Source of the DNA: Bacteriovoracaceae bacterium UBA4573
Lineage (GTDB): Bacteria; Bdellovibrionota; UBA1018; UBA923
DNA length: 64,000 nt
Assembly: GCA_002387735.1 (NCBI GenBank)
Contig: DGKJ01000053.1
Coordinates: 1 to 64,000 of the forward strand
Reading direction: 5' to 3'
Below the pieces are notes generated by a model. The model saw only the letters and a program-made list of their open reading frames with translations, did not search any database and was not told the origin of the DNA. Shown here piece after piece: positions 51,844 to 60,253 of this stretch. The translations under genes were made by a program, and so were the position numbers. Within the stretch, counting starts at the first letter, position 1, and each line of letters opens with the position of its first letter.

Positions 51844-54042
51844 ATGGGTCTATTGAGGCGCTTTATCTTCATTGCTGGATTCGCAGTTGCGAGTACCCTC
51901 GGGCAAGCGAGCGAGGTGGGTTGCGATATCTACCTAATCCTTTCAGAACTAACCATAAAAGTGGAAGAAGGGGCGGGGTTCCGAGTAGTTGGGCGGACCG
52001 CCGATGGTAAACACGGAACCCTAATTGTTGAGTTGGGCGCCGATAAAAAACGAAAATTCTTCAAAACCACCAGCTCTGAAAACCAAGAAATCGTAGCGGC
52101 ACTTTTTGGGGACGGGCACGGGGAAGGGGCCATGGCGGACCGAGAGTTTGCGAGCAGTCGGCTTTTCGCCCATGTTGGATGGGAGGGCTCAACCCGAGTA
52201 CGGCGCGCGGAATTAAAAATGCGCGACGGACGGGTCGAAAAGGGCGTCTTGGTCGACGAAGTACCGGGTGAATCGCTCGCAACCATTCAAAAACGTGATC
52301 GTGGTGCCTACAATAAAATTCTACGATCACCCGAATACAAACAGGCTGCAGAAGAAGCCACTCTGATTCAGTTTGTAACAGGAAATATAGATTGGATCTC
52401 TTATCGGGAAGGACAGGGCATCGATTTGCTCTCCGAGAACGTAATGGTCTTCGAAGACCCCGTGACCAAACGCTATTCGATACGATTTATCGACAATGGC
52501 GCCTCTTTTACAAAAACTCAGGCTGTTGATGCAGCGGCTACTCCCCGCGAAGGTCTTTCCCTAGGTGAGCGCTTGAAGCGGCTACAATTGCTCCACGTAC
52601 AGTTTGAAAAAAAATTGCCTCAAGTGTTTTATCCACTGCTTGACCTCGAAGACATGAGTAGTACGACTCAGAAATTGCTTATAAAATTAGCGGAGTTTTC
52701 AGACGAAGAATTAACCCAGCTCTTGGCTAAAAGTCCGACCTTAAATGATAACGATATCAACGGCGCGATTGCTCGGATTCGATATCTCGAAGAGCGTTTC
52801 ATCGAGCGGCGGCCCGAAATTCAGATGGCTCGCAACGATTATCCGCCGGATATCAACGTTCGCGACAATGACGACATCACCAGCGGGCGGGCGCAGCGAG
52901 AAGCGACTGTCGATCTCGAGCTCGAAACACCGATTGTCGGAGAAAGTCCGGCCAAGGGTCGTCTTCCCGTAAAAAGTGATTTTACCGACGATCCATCTGT
53001 GCGCATCGTGGGCGAAGTTGCTCGCGTTCAGAAAAAAAACAAGAACGTGGTCTACAAGGTTGAAATCGATGGTCAGACTCATTACTTCAAACCCAAATCT
53101 GGGGAGAATCCACTAATCGGCGAGAGTTTCTTAGGAAAGTTCGAAAAAGGTATGATGGCCGATCGCGAGGTTTTTGCGTCGTTGGTATACCAAAAGGCCG
53201 GTTGGAGCGAGGTCCCCAGAGTAAAGAAAGTTAAAATCAAAGTAGACGGTGAACTCGAAGAAGGTGCTCTAGTCCAAGGGTTGCCTGGCAAAACCATTCG
53301 CGAGTTCGGAACCAAAAGGTTTGATGAAATGATCGAAGGTCAGGCGGACTATCGACGTTCGCGCGAGCGGGCGCTGATCCTGTCTGTTGTTACCGGTAAT
53401 GAAGACTGGTACCGAATTAAATCCAATCGAAACGCACATGAAAATGCCGGCAATCTCTTGTTGGAGGTCGACCCCGAAGACCCGCTTCTATATAACTATT
53501 ACTGGATCGACAGTGGGCTTTCGTTTCCCCGTCGTAGTCGGCGCAGCAATACCCGCTTGCCTGGTGCGCAGTCTTCCCAGTATTTGGCCGAACAGTTCGG
53601 ACACCTGTGGCCGCTGTTGCTTGATCTCGATACGCTCGACTCCGGAACAATCGATTTGATCAAAGAACTCTCCAAGGTGAGTTTCGTAGAGTGGCGCGAA
53701 TTAGCGAAAGAACTGCCGACCATTACCCAAACCGATATCGAAGGAATGATGATTCGGGTGAACTATTTGAATCGACGATTTGTTCTAAACGACCCCGAAT
53801 TTCAAGTGACCCAGCCAATGCGCGAGGCTTGGCATAAGAAACGAGTATCGAAGCGAATACTTCCGGGGCGTACCGTTAAGGCCGATTCCGACGATACGAC
53901 CTTAACTCCTACCCAACGGCGAACAGATACCCACCAAGTGGACACCTCCGAGTCCACTCAGTCAGCGTTCGATAACGAACCTACTAAGGCGGGGCCACGA
54001 CCGGGGGATAACGACGGAACGCCGGATCATAGGGCCCGATAG
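51844..54042 (+). CDS. Exported protein with two tandem PI3/4K- or HipA-like kinase domains
   Basis: A 732-residue protein with a signal peptide (RRFIFIAGFAVASTLG, end near QASE). Two copies of a ~300-residue unit lie at about residues 45-330 and 385-665. Candidate catalytic residues fall in the same order and spacing: Lys74/Lys416 (FFK, YFK), Glu101/Glu442 (ADRE), Asp183/Asp521 (TGNIDW, TGNEDW), Asn199/Asn537 and Asp217/Asp556 (FIDNGASF, WIDSGLSF). The order K..E..GNxDW..N..IDxG matches bacterial PI3/4K-like, HipA and Fam20C-type atypical kinases. Each unit ends in a similar helical piece (RYLEERF, NYLNRRF). A disordered tail follows. Kinase activity is inferred. Confidence 0.7.
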   Translation: MGLLRRFIFIAGFAVASTLGQASEVGCDIYLILSELTIKVEEGAGFRVVGRTADGKHGTLIVELGADKKRKFFKTTSSENQEIVAALFGDGHGEGAMADREFASSRLFAHVGWEGSTRVRRAELKMRDGRVEKGVLVDEVPGESLATIQKRDRGAYNKILRSPEYKQAAEEATLIQFVTGNIDWISYREGQGIDLLSENVMVFEDPVTKRYSIRFIDNGASFTKTQAVDAAATPREGLSLGERLKRLQLLHVQFEKKLPQVFYPLLDLEDMSSTTQKLLIKLAEFSDEELTQLLAKSPTLNDNDINGAIARIRYLEERFIERRPEIQMARNDYPPDINVRDNDDITSGRAQREATVDLELETPIVGESPAKGRLPVKSDFTDDPSVRIVGEVARVQKKNKNVVYKVEIDGQTHYFKPKSGENPLIGESFLGKFEKGMMADREVFASLVYQKAGWSEVPRVKKVKIKVDGELEEGALVQGLPGKTIREFGTKRFDEMIEGQADYRRSRERALILSVVTGNEDWYRIKSNRNAHENAGNLLLEVDPEDPLLYNYYWIDSGLSFPRRSRRSNTRLPGAQSSQYLAEQFGHLWPLLLDLDTLDSGTIDLIKELSKVSFVEWRELAKELPTITQTDIEGMMIRVNYLNRRFVLNDPEFQVTQPMREAWHKKRVSKRILPGRTVKADSDDTTLTPTQRRTDTHQVDTSESTQSAFDNEPTKAGPRPGDNDGTPDHRAR

Positions 54043-54090
54043 TAACCAGGTTGAGTGATTCAAAAACAATTGCGCCGAGTCAAAGTGCCC

Positions 54091-54119
54091 TTGCGATCGG
54101 TTCGCGACCACGATATAGC
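54091..54119 (+). promoter_or_regulatory. Sigma70-type promoter of the RG-rich protein gene
   Basis: -35 TTGCGA (54091-54096) and -10 TATAGC (54114-54119) with a 17-base spacer; predicted start near 54126 and an AGGAG at 54142-54146 before ATG 54154. This supports the later start and gives the gene its own transcription start. Confidence 0.6.
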
Positions 54120-54153
54120 GGGCCTTTACGGCGATGCTATTAGGAGCGAAACG

Positions 54154-54768
54154 ATGAAAACTCTCACTGAGTTCGATGGATTTACTTTAAAACGCGGTCT
54201 TCAGAAGTTGGCCGAACTGGAAAAAGAAGGAAAAACTGCGGAAGAGATTCCAGCGTTGATCACGGAAAGTTTTAAATACGAAGGTGATAAACTTAAGTTT
54301 TTTCAAGTAGCTCTTGAAATGGCAAAGGCTCGCGGTTTTGACGGCGAGAGTTCTCGAGTAAAACGCGTGGTTGTAATGACGCTTCTTGAAACCGAAAAGG
54401 CGCCACAGGGTTCTGAAAAACGCGAAGAGCAGACCTACGTACTGGAACTTTTCCCGGCTCCACCACAAGAACGAAAAAAAGGTCGCGGTCGGTTTGACGG
54501 TGATCGCAAAGGTGGTCGTGGCAAAGGAAAAGGTGGTCGTGGTGGCAAGCGTGGGGAGCGCGGTGGTCGCGGTGGTGACCGTTCAGAGCGCCGAGCCCAA
54601 AATAAAGATGGTCGCCCTCCAAGACAACCCCGACCTCAGACTCCAAGCAAGCCGCTTGTGATTCCAAAACCTAGAGCACTACCGACGGATGCACCGGCTG
54701 CATCGACGAGCGAGTCTGCAGTTTCCACTGCAGCCAGTTCCGAGTCTTCTGGCTCAAGCGCCAGCTGA
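54154..54768 (+). CDS. Protein with an RG/RGG-rich basic tail, probable nucleic-acid binder
   Basis: 204 residues from ATG 54154 (AGGAG 7 bases upstream); the frame is open to 54055 but that part lies over a promoter. Residues 1-105 form a small folded domain (FTLKRGLQKLAELEKEGKTAEEIPALI in part). Residues 108-153 are very rich in Arg, Gly, Lys (GRGKGKGGRGGKRGERGGRGG), like RGG boxes that bind RNA. A proline-rich stretch (154-174) and an Ala/Ser tail follow. No known family beyond the RG tail. The repetitive codons explain the ORF shadows on other frames. Confidence 0.75.
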   Translation: MKTLTEFDGFTLKRGLQKLAELEKEGKTAEEIPALITESFKYEGDKLKFFQVALEMAKARGFDGESSRVKRVVVMTLLETEKAPQGSEKREEQTYVLELFPAPPQERKKGRGRFDGDRKGGRGKGKGGRGGKRGERGGRGGDRSERRAQNKDGRPPRQPRPQTPSKPLVIPKPRALPTDAPAASTSESAVSTAASSESSGSSAS

Positions 54769-54904
54769 GTACCGAGGGTCCATTTAAGGCCCTAGTCTAT
54801 CGCATTGCGGCATTGAAGGATTGTTTTCCAGTCACCAACCTGGTTGTGGCGAGTCTTATTTGTGTTACCCTGTAGTTAGTCATTTTCTTACTTGGGGGAA
54901 CAGC

Positions 54905-56647
54905 ATGTCAGACAATAAACAGATCAGTTTCATGCGATCGTTGTGTATGGGTGAGATTGAAGAGGAACTCATTATCCCGTTCCCTCAACTCAACGAAAAC
55001 GAACTCGGAACGGTTAAAGACATTCTTCCCACAATTGATAACTGGCTTAAAGATCGCGGCCCCGATTTTCGAAAATGGGATCGCCAGGCTGAGCTTCCCC
55101 CGGAGTTCATCGAAGAAATGAAACAAATGGGTCTCTTCGGCGTGATTATTCCCGAGGAGCATGGTGGACTCGGACTGGGTGCAACCGCCTATTCTCGGGT
55201 CTTGCAGCAGGTGGCGCGACACGATGGTTCGGTCGCAATTACCGCGGGCGCGCATAGTTCGATTGGTATGCGAGGTCTGCTGCTCTTTGGAACTCCCGAG
55301 CAAAAGAATAAATACATGCCTAAACTCGCCAGTGGTGAAATGATCGCGGCCTTTTGTTTGACCGAACCAGGGGCTGGTTCCGACGCTGCGTCGATCAAAA
55401 CAAAAGCAGTGCGCGAAGGTAAAGAGTGGGTACTAAACGGCGAAAAACTTTGGATTACCAACGGTGGAATTGCTCAATTTTTTACCGTGTTTGCGCGTAC
55501 TGAAAAAGAAGAGGGCGGGCAAATGACCGCGTTTATCGTAACGCGCGATATGCCGGGCGTGAGTGTTGGGCCTCACGAAGATAAAATGGGTCTTCGCGCA
55601 AGTTCCACAACTACCGTGTTTTTTGAAAACGTGCGGCTTTCGGATGAACATATTTTGGGTGAACCCGGAAAAGGGTTCAAGGTCGCAATGAAAGTGCTCA
55701 ATAGCGGGAGAACGGGTTTGGGCGGAGGCTGCGTAGGGGCCATGAAACACGTAATCACCGAGGCAACTAAACAGGCCAAAGAGCGTACTCAATTCGGAAA
55801 ACCAATTGCTGAGTATGGTTTGGTGAAACAAAAAATCGGTCATATGATTGTTGAGTGCTACGCGTCCGAAGCTGCGGTAAACATGGTCGCGGGCCTCGTC
55901 GATCAGGGCTACGAAGACTACGCAGTCGAAGCCGCTATCAGCAAAGTATTCGCGACAGAGTGCTTGTGGCGCACAGCTGACGAAGGTTTGCAAATTGCAG
56001 GCGGTAACGGTTACATGTGCGAGTTTCCCTACGAACGCATCGTGCGCGATTGCCGAGTGAACCGAATCTTCGAAGGTACCAATGACATCTTGAGGCTTTT
56101 TATCGCGCTAACGGCGATGAACGACGTTGGTAAACAGCTTAAAGAAATATCGAAATCTCTCGACGGCATTTTCGATGATCCTATCAAGGGATTCGGCGTT
56201 CTCTCCGACTACGCCCGACGTCGCTTAAGTGCCGCAACCGGTGTGGCCAATGAAAAAGGGACCTTTACCAAGATTCATCCGGCGCTTAAGGACTACAGTA
56301 CGGTTTTCGAAGAAGGCGTGCGAGATTTGTCGGCCGCTGCAGATCGAATTTTACGCAAACACGGCAAGAATATTATTGGTAAACAATTTGCTACGAAACG
56401 CCTGGCCGACATCATGATAGACCTCTTTGTATTGGCCTGTACGCTAAGTCGGGTGAACAGTTCGGTGGCCGCAAAAGGAATCGCGAACTGTACCAAGGAA
56501 ATCGAAATACTTACGGTTTTTTCAGGACAAGTTCGGCGTCGCACGAAGGGTAATTTTGGAAAAATCGACAATAATGACGACGAACTTATTAAGTCGCTTG
56601 CTGACCATGCCTACGAAATCGAGGGCTACGGCTGGGACACGATTTAA
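54905..56647 (+). CDS. Acyl-CoA dehydrogenase, VLCAD/ACAD9-like
   Basis: About 581 residues from ATG 54905 with GGGGGAA upstream; the frame is open from 54821. Motifs: AFCLTEPGAGSDAASIKT (FAD/substrate loop), KLWITNGG, EDKMGLRAS, FGKPIAEYGLVKQKI and RIFEGTNDILRLFIAL, the last matching the VLCAD/ACAD9 group. An extra helical C-terminal domain (about residues 430-580) is another mark of that group. It oxidises acyl-CoA, probably long-chain, in beta-oxidation. No ETF or thiolase gene is adjacent. Confidence 0.93.
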   Translation: MSDNKQISFMRSLCMGEIEEELIIPFPQLNENELGTVKDILPTIDNWLKDRGPDFRKWDRQAELPPEFIEEMKQMGLFGVIIPEEHGGLGLGATAYSRVLQQVARHDGSVAITAGAHSSIGMRGLLLFGTPEQKNKYMPKLASGEMIAAFCLTEPGAGSDAASIKTKAVREGKEWVLNGEKLWITNGGIAQFFTVFARTEKEEGGQMTAFIVTRDMPGVSVGPHEDKMGLRASSTTTVFFENVRLSDEHILGEPGKGFKVAMKVLNSGRTGLGGGCVGAMKHVITEATKQAKERTQFGKPIAEYGLVKQKIGHMIVECYASEAAVNMVAGLVDQGYEDYAVEAAISKVFATECLWRTADEGLQIAGGNGYMCEFPYERIVRDCRVNRIFEGTNDILRLFIALTAMNDVGKQLKEISKSLDGIFDDPIKGFGVLSDYARRRLSAATGVANEKGTFTKIHPALKDYSTVFEEGVRDLSAAADRILRKHGKNIIGKQFATKRLADIMIDLFVLACTLSRVNSSVAAKGIANCTKEIEILTVFSGQVRRRTKGNFGKIDNNDDELIKSLADHAYEIEGYGWDTI

Positions 56648-56659
56648 AGGACACTCTCA

Positions 56660-57382
56660 ATGAGGGTCTTACTTTTGGCCGTGAGTTTGGCGGCGCTTGG
56701 GTTCTATTTTTTTCTTAGACCCAATCGCCCATTTGAAGATTCCAAACAGCTTGCGATAAACAAAAGCGTCGAACTGACTCCGGGTGCCCAACCTAATGTG
56801 AATCCGGTAACGGAAAGTAAACCATCAGTCACCACGATATCCCATGAAGAGCCGATGCGCTCTCCCGAAGTCGAGCCGATCTCTAAGACAATAAACGATT
56901 CGAATGAAGTAACTGACTTAAATGAGGTACCCCAGTTTTTGAATCGGGCTGCTCTAAAGGAATCAAAACCTCAGGTCGACACGTATGACGTCGTACGGGA
57001 CGATCGATTTTTACGGGACTTTCGGGGAATTTTCGAGGGTAAGGCAACTTCGACCTCCGACAATGTTCGATTCGCGCCCATGTATTTAGAAATGAATATC
57101 GAAGTAGTGAACGAGCGCCAGCAAGGCAGAATCTATGTGGAAATGGCGCGACCAGGACAGGGTTTGTTACTCAATCTTCCGATTCGAATTTCGGAGTTAC
57201 GCAGAAAAGCCGGCGCCTTGTGGATTACCGTTGAGTCGGCTGCCGGTTCGCCCCGAAGCGACACCGTTTATTATCAGGTCTACACGCTGCGCGAATTAGA
57301 TGCCGTTGCCGGCAATGTTTATAGACTCCGACGCGGAGAGTTGCGAAATACCGAAACCTTCGTATTGCAGCGAAAAAATTAG
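56660..57382 (+). CDS. Hypothetical protein with an N-terminal membrane anchor
   Basis: A 240-residue protein: a hydrophobic segment (VLLLAVSLAALGFYFFL), a polar, low-complexity Pro/Glu/Ser linker (about residues 30-110), then a beta-strand-rich C-domain (residues 115-240) without recognised motifs. No cysteine at the end of the signal, so it is anchored rather than a lipoprotein. It begins 12 bases after the acyl-CoA dehydrogenase stop and ends one base from the convergent gene. Confidence 0.65.
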   Translation: MRVLLLAVSLAALGFYFFLRPNRPFEDSKQLAINKSVELTPGAQPNVNPVTESKPSVTTISHEEPMRSPEVEPISKTINDSNEVTDLNEVPQFLNRAALKESKPQVDTYDVVRDDRFLRDFRGIFEGKATSTSDNVRFAPMYLEMNIEVVNERQQGRIYVEMARPGQGLLLNLPIRISELRRKAGALWITVESAAGSPRSDTVYYQVYTLRELDAVAGNVYRLRRGELRNTETFVLQRKN

Positions 57383-57383
57383 G

Positions 57384-58475
57384 CTACTGACACTGGTATA
57401 AGTCTGTCATATTTCGACTGTCGAGTGAGCCTTGGTACCAAGCAATTGTTTTCGCAGATCTAGGACAGTCCACCAAATACATTTGGGTTACGCGGTTATA
57501 TAGACCGAAACCGACGACCGCCTGTACAGTTCGATTCGAATTGCGTTCCCAAATCGGGTGCAATTCCCACTGCCATGGCCAAACGCCACCGCCAACTAAG
57601 GTTTGGGTAGAAACGGTAAAATCACCTGGTGCAGTTTCTGAGGCGAACAAATATTGTTGAGTATCAGCGACACGAATGGCGACTGGTTCCCCGTACACCA
57701 AATAAGGATCCGCGGGGTTTGGCGTTAATTTTTCAAAAATTAAATTTGGTTGAAAGGTCTCCGAAAAGATCCAGTCGTCGTTTTGAATTTGTAACTGGCG
57801 ATTCAAGTGAGAACTAAAATAAGTAGCGATCTGAGATTTCAATCCACACGCTAGCGAAGAACTTCCAGTGCAAATGAGAAGCGCGGGTCTGGCCTTCCAT
57901 GCGTTCCGAACGGCGGTGGCGAGACCGCTCGGGTTGGAGTCTTGAACCATGTTGATCGACCAGTTCAACGACGGGGTGTCGTTGGCACGATTGTACAAGA
58001 CACCGAAATGAGGGCGCATGGCTTCCGCTCGCTGAATTGCGAAACTATTTTCCCAAGTGATCCGATAAGTCCAAGGTTCGTACGGCAAGGTCCATCGAAT
58101 AGGTCGCCGAAAAAAATTTTCGTAGAGTGGTTCGAGCGCTAAAATGCGAGCTTTGTAGCCGTGTTTTCGTTCAATCGAAAGTGCGTTGTAGTTTCGAACA
58201 AGCTCTTCGGATTTTTCCGAAAGCACTTTTAGATGATCGGACCATTCAACGAAGGCCTCTGCGAGCGGAAGCCACTGTTGGTTGTTCGTCTGGGTTGAAG
58301 TTACGCGAACGTTGTCTAGTTCACCGTATAAGCGGGATTCTTCTTCGAACAGCGCAGATAGATCATCGATGTTGTTGTAAATGGTCGGATCATGGCAGGC
58401 GTCGACTCCTAAGAAAACCGGAAGAACTGGCAGGAGTAAAAGTAGAAGTTTGGCGATGGGTTGAGAGTGTTTCAT
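57384..58475 (-). CDS. Secreted protein of unknown function with a possible beta-trefoil-like C-domain
   Basis: A 363-residue protein with a signal (LLLLLLPVLPVFLG) followed by DACHDP; the lipobox is non-standard. The middle part is helical; the C-terminal part (from about residue 270) reads as repeated strands such as AIRVADTQQYLFASE and WQWELHPIWER, reminiscent of beta-trefoil/MIR-type domains, but this is only pattern resemblance. CAGGGGGAC precedes the ATG. Gene family unknown. Confidence 0.6.
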   Translation of the reverse strand: MKHSQPIAKLLLLLLPVLPVFLGVDACHDPTIYNNIDDLSALFEEESRLYGELDNVRVTSTQTNNQQWLPLAEAFVEWSDHLKVLSEKSEELVRNYNALSIERKHGYKARILALEPLYENFFRRPIRWTLPYEPWTYRITWENSFAIQRAEAMRPHFGVLYNRANDTPSLNWSINMVQDSNPSGLATAVRNAWKARPALLICTGSSSLACGLKSQIATYFSSHLNRQLQIQNDDWIFSETFQPNLIFEKLTPNPADPYLVYGEPVAIRVADTQQYLFASETAPGDFTVSTQTLVGGGVWPWQWELHPIWERNSNRTVQAVVGFGLYNRVTQMYLVDCPRSAKTIAWYQGSLDSRNMTDLYQCQ

Positions 58476-58546
58476 CAGATGTCCCCCTGGTTTGCGAAAC
58501 TATTGTGACTTGATTCACTTTTGCAAGCAGTCGGGGAAATTAACTC

Positions 58547-60253
58547 TCACCAACTTCGGGGGTCCGGATTATCAAGGCATGGATCTTTACCGTTGCTGCT
58601 AGCATGGGCGGCCCACTGAGCCATGGTACGACCGGCCCAATGATCGTCCACGTCGCTTGACCAATTGTTTTTTCGAGCCAGTTCTAATTCTTGTTCGATT
58701 GATCGTACGGTCCACTGGTAGAGTCCGGGAGTAGCAGGGTCGGGCGAAGGTTCGCCCCAGGCGACCCAACGCACGCCTTGATCTTTCCAATATTTGCGAG
58801 GCGCGTGAATCGGGTTGTGAGTGCACCAGACAAAGCCGCGAGCTTTGGCTTTATATAGGTATAATAGCTCACTGCCACGCGAGCGAACTGTCATGACGAC
58901 AAACGGGTGGCGTTCTGGAAACACTTGTTCATTCCAACCATGTAAATAATCAGGGGCCCTGGGGTCATTGATGCGCGCGGCGTAGGCTAGGTAAGGAGGG
59001 ACTCCTTTGCGATAAGCGGTGCCGCACACGGCAGTTACTAATACTGCGAGAGCAAGCGCCAACAGTCGGTGATGCTTATCAATGGTACCTAAAACGACTT
59101 CTGCGAGGAGAGCGAGTGCGATACCTGTCGCCAGTGCACGCCCTACGTCGAAGGGTAGAGCGTAGTATTCGTGTACGATGTAAACGGCCCAGAATAGAAA
59201 CACGAACACAAAGAGCGCAATGCCATAGGGCACGGCGACTTGGGCGAATTTAAGAGCCCAAGCTTTTACGGGTCGACGAAAAAAAATCGAAAGTACAGCG
59301 AGGGCGGGTAATACGAGAAAAATGCCCGTTTGCTGGGCCCATTTGAGCAAATTGGAAGTGAAAAACTTTGGCTCAAAACGTTCACTCCAGTTCCCAAAAT
59401 ACCAACGAGTCGCTCTGGGCCCAGTATGCAATATCCAAGGTAGGTCCGAAGCTTGACCGAGTACGTGGCCCCAGGCAAGCCACCCCACTACGACCAGACT
59501 TCCGGTTCCCAGCGCCAATATGCCGCGAACACTTGGTGCAATTCCCTGAATTCGCCAGCGAATGGCAAGAAAGACTGTCCAAAAAACAGCGAAAAATGCG
59601 AAGCCCTGCGGTTTGTGTACTCCGGTCATCGCCCAAGCCGATCCGGCTATCAGAGGCCACACGTAGCGAGCCATTCCAGCTTTAGACCCCGCTTCGGTCC
59701 GCACACTCCCATAGAGTGCGACCAGAGCGAAGAACAACATTCGATTTTCGACCATTGTATACGTTGCATAGCGAAGCCAGAGCTCATCACACGCGAGTAA
59801 AAATACCGAAACCGCGCTCCCAATCAATGCGAATGGAGTTGCAATCCCTACCAGCTGGGCGAGCGCAAAAGACAATGCGCCCAACACCAGTAGGCTTGCT
59901 GCCGAAAACCAAATGCTCACAGATTTTCCGATTTTTTCAACCGCGCCTTCGCATTCGGTTCCGCCCAGACCACGAGCAAGCACTCCCTGCAGCCATTCAA
60001 AACCCGTGTACTCGAGATTGAATGGATTGTTTCCGAAGTGAATTTGCGGTCCCTTTAAAATCGAATGAGAGGGATTGTGGCAATACATTCGTATGATTCC
60101 GGCGGTAAAACCCTGGCGCTCAGCGCTTCTTCCGCCAGAAGGCCGTTCAAAAGCTAAGGGGAGAGTAAGAAAAAGAAAAACCGCAGCACAACCCCAAGTC
60201 CAAAGTTGAGTGGCGAACCAAAGTTTGCGGTGTTCTTGATTGGAGTCTTCCAA
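58547..60253 (-). CDS. Polytopic membrane protein, GT39-like glycosyltransferase
   Basis: A 568-residue protein with about eleven hydrophobic segments and a C-terminal soluble part. It starts with a TTG directly after the upstream stop, with GAGGAA about 8 bases before it, so it is coupled to the neighbouring glycosyltransferase. The layout fits GT-C enzymes (GT39/GT83 type), which take sugars from polyprenyl phosphates, but no clear catalytic D-E pair is evident in the first loop. The sugar is unknown. Confidence 0.65.
   Translation of the reverse strand: MEDSNQEHRKLWFATQLWTWGCAAVFLFLTLPLAFERPSGGRSAERQGFTAGIIRMYCHNPSHSILKGPQIHFGNNPFNLEYTGFEWLQGVLARGLGGTECEGAVEKIGKSVSIWFSAASLLVLGALSFALAQLVGIATPFALIGSAVSVFLLACDELWLRYATYTMVENRMLFFALVALYGSVRTEAGSKAGMARYVWPLIAGSAWAMTGVHKPQGFAFFAVFWTVFLAIRWRIQGIAPSVRGILALGTGSLVVVGWLAWGHVLGQASDLPWILHTGPRATRWYFGNWSERFEPKFFTSNLLKWAQQTGIFLVLPALAVLSIFFRRPVKAWALKFAQVAVPYGIALFVFVFLFWAVYIVHEYYALPFDVGRALATGIALALLAEVVLGTIDKHHRLLALALAVLVTAVCGTAYRKGVPPYLAYAARINDPRAPDYLHGWNEQVFPERHPFVVMTVRSRGSELLYLYKAKARGFVWCTHNPIHAPRKYWKDQGVRWVAWGEPSPDPATPGLYQWTVRSIEQELELARKNNWSSDVDDHWAGRTMAQWAAHASSNGKDPCLDNPDPRSW

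Noticed and set aside
54386..54661. Basic ORF in another frame over the RG-rich gene
   Set aside because: It lies inside the RG-rich coding region; repetitive GGT/CGT codons keep other frames open. No ribosome site or family match.
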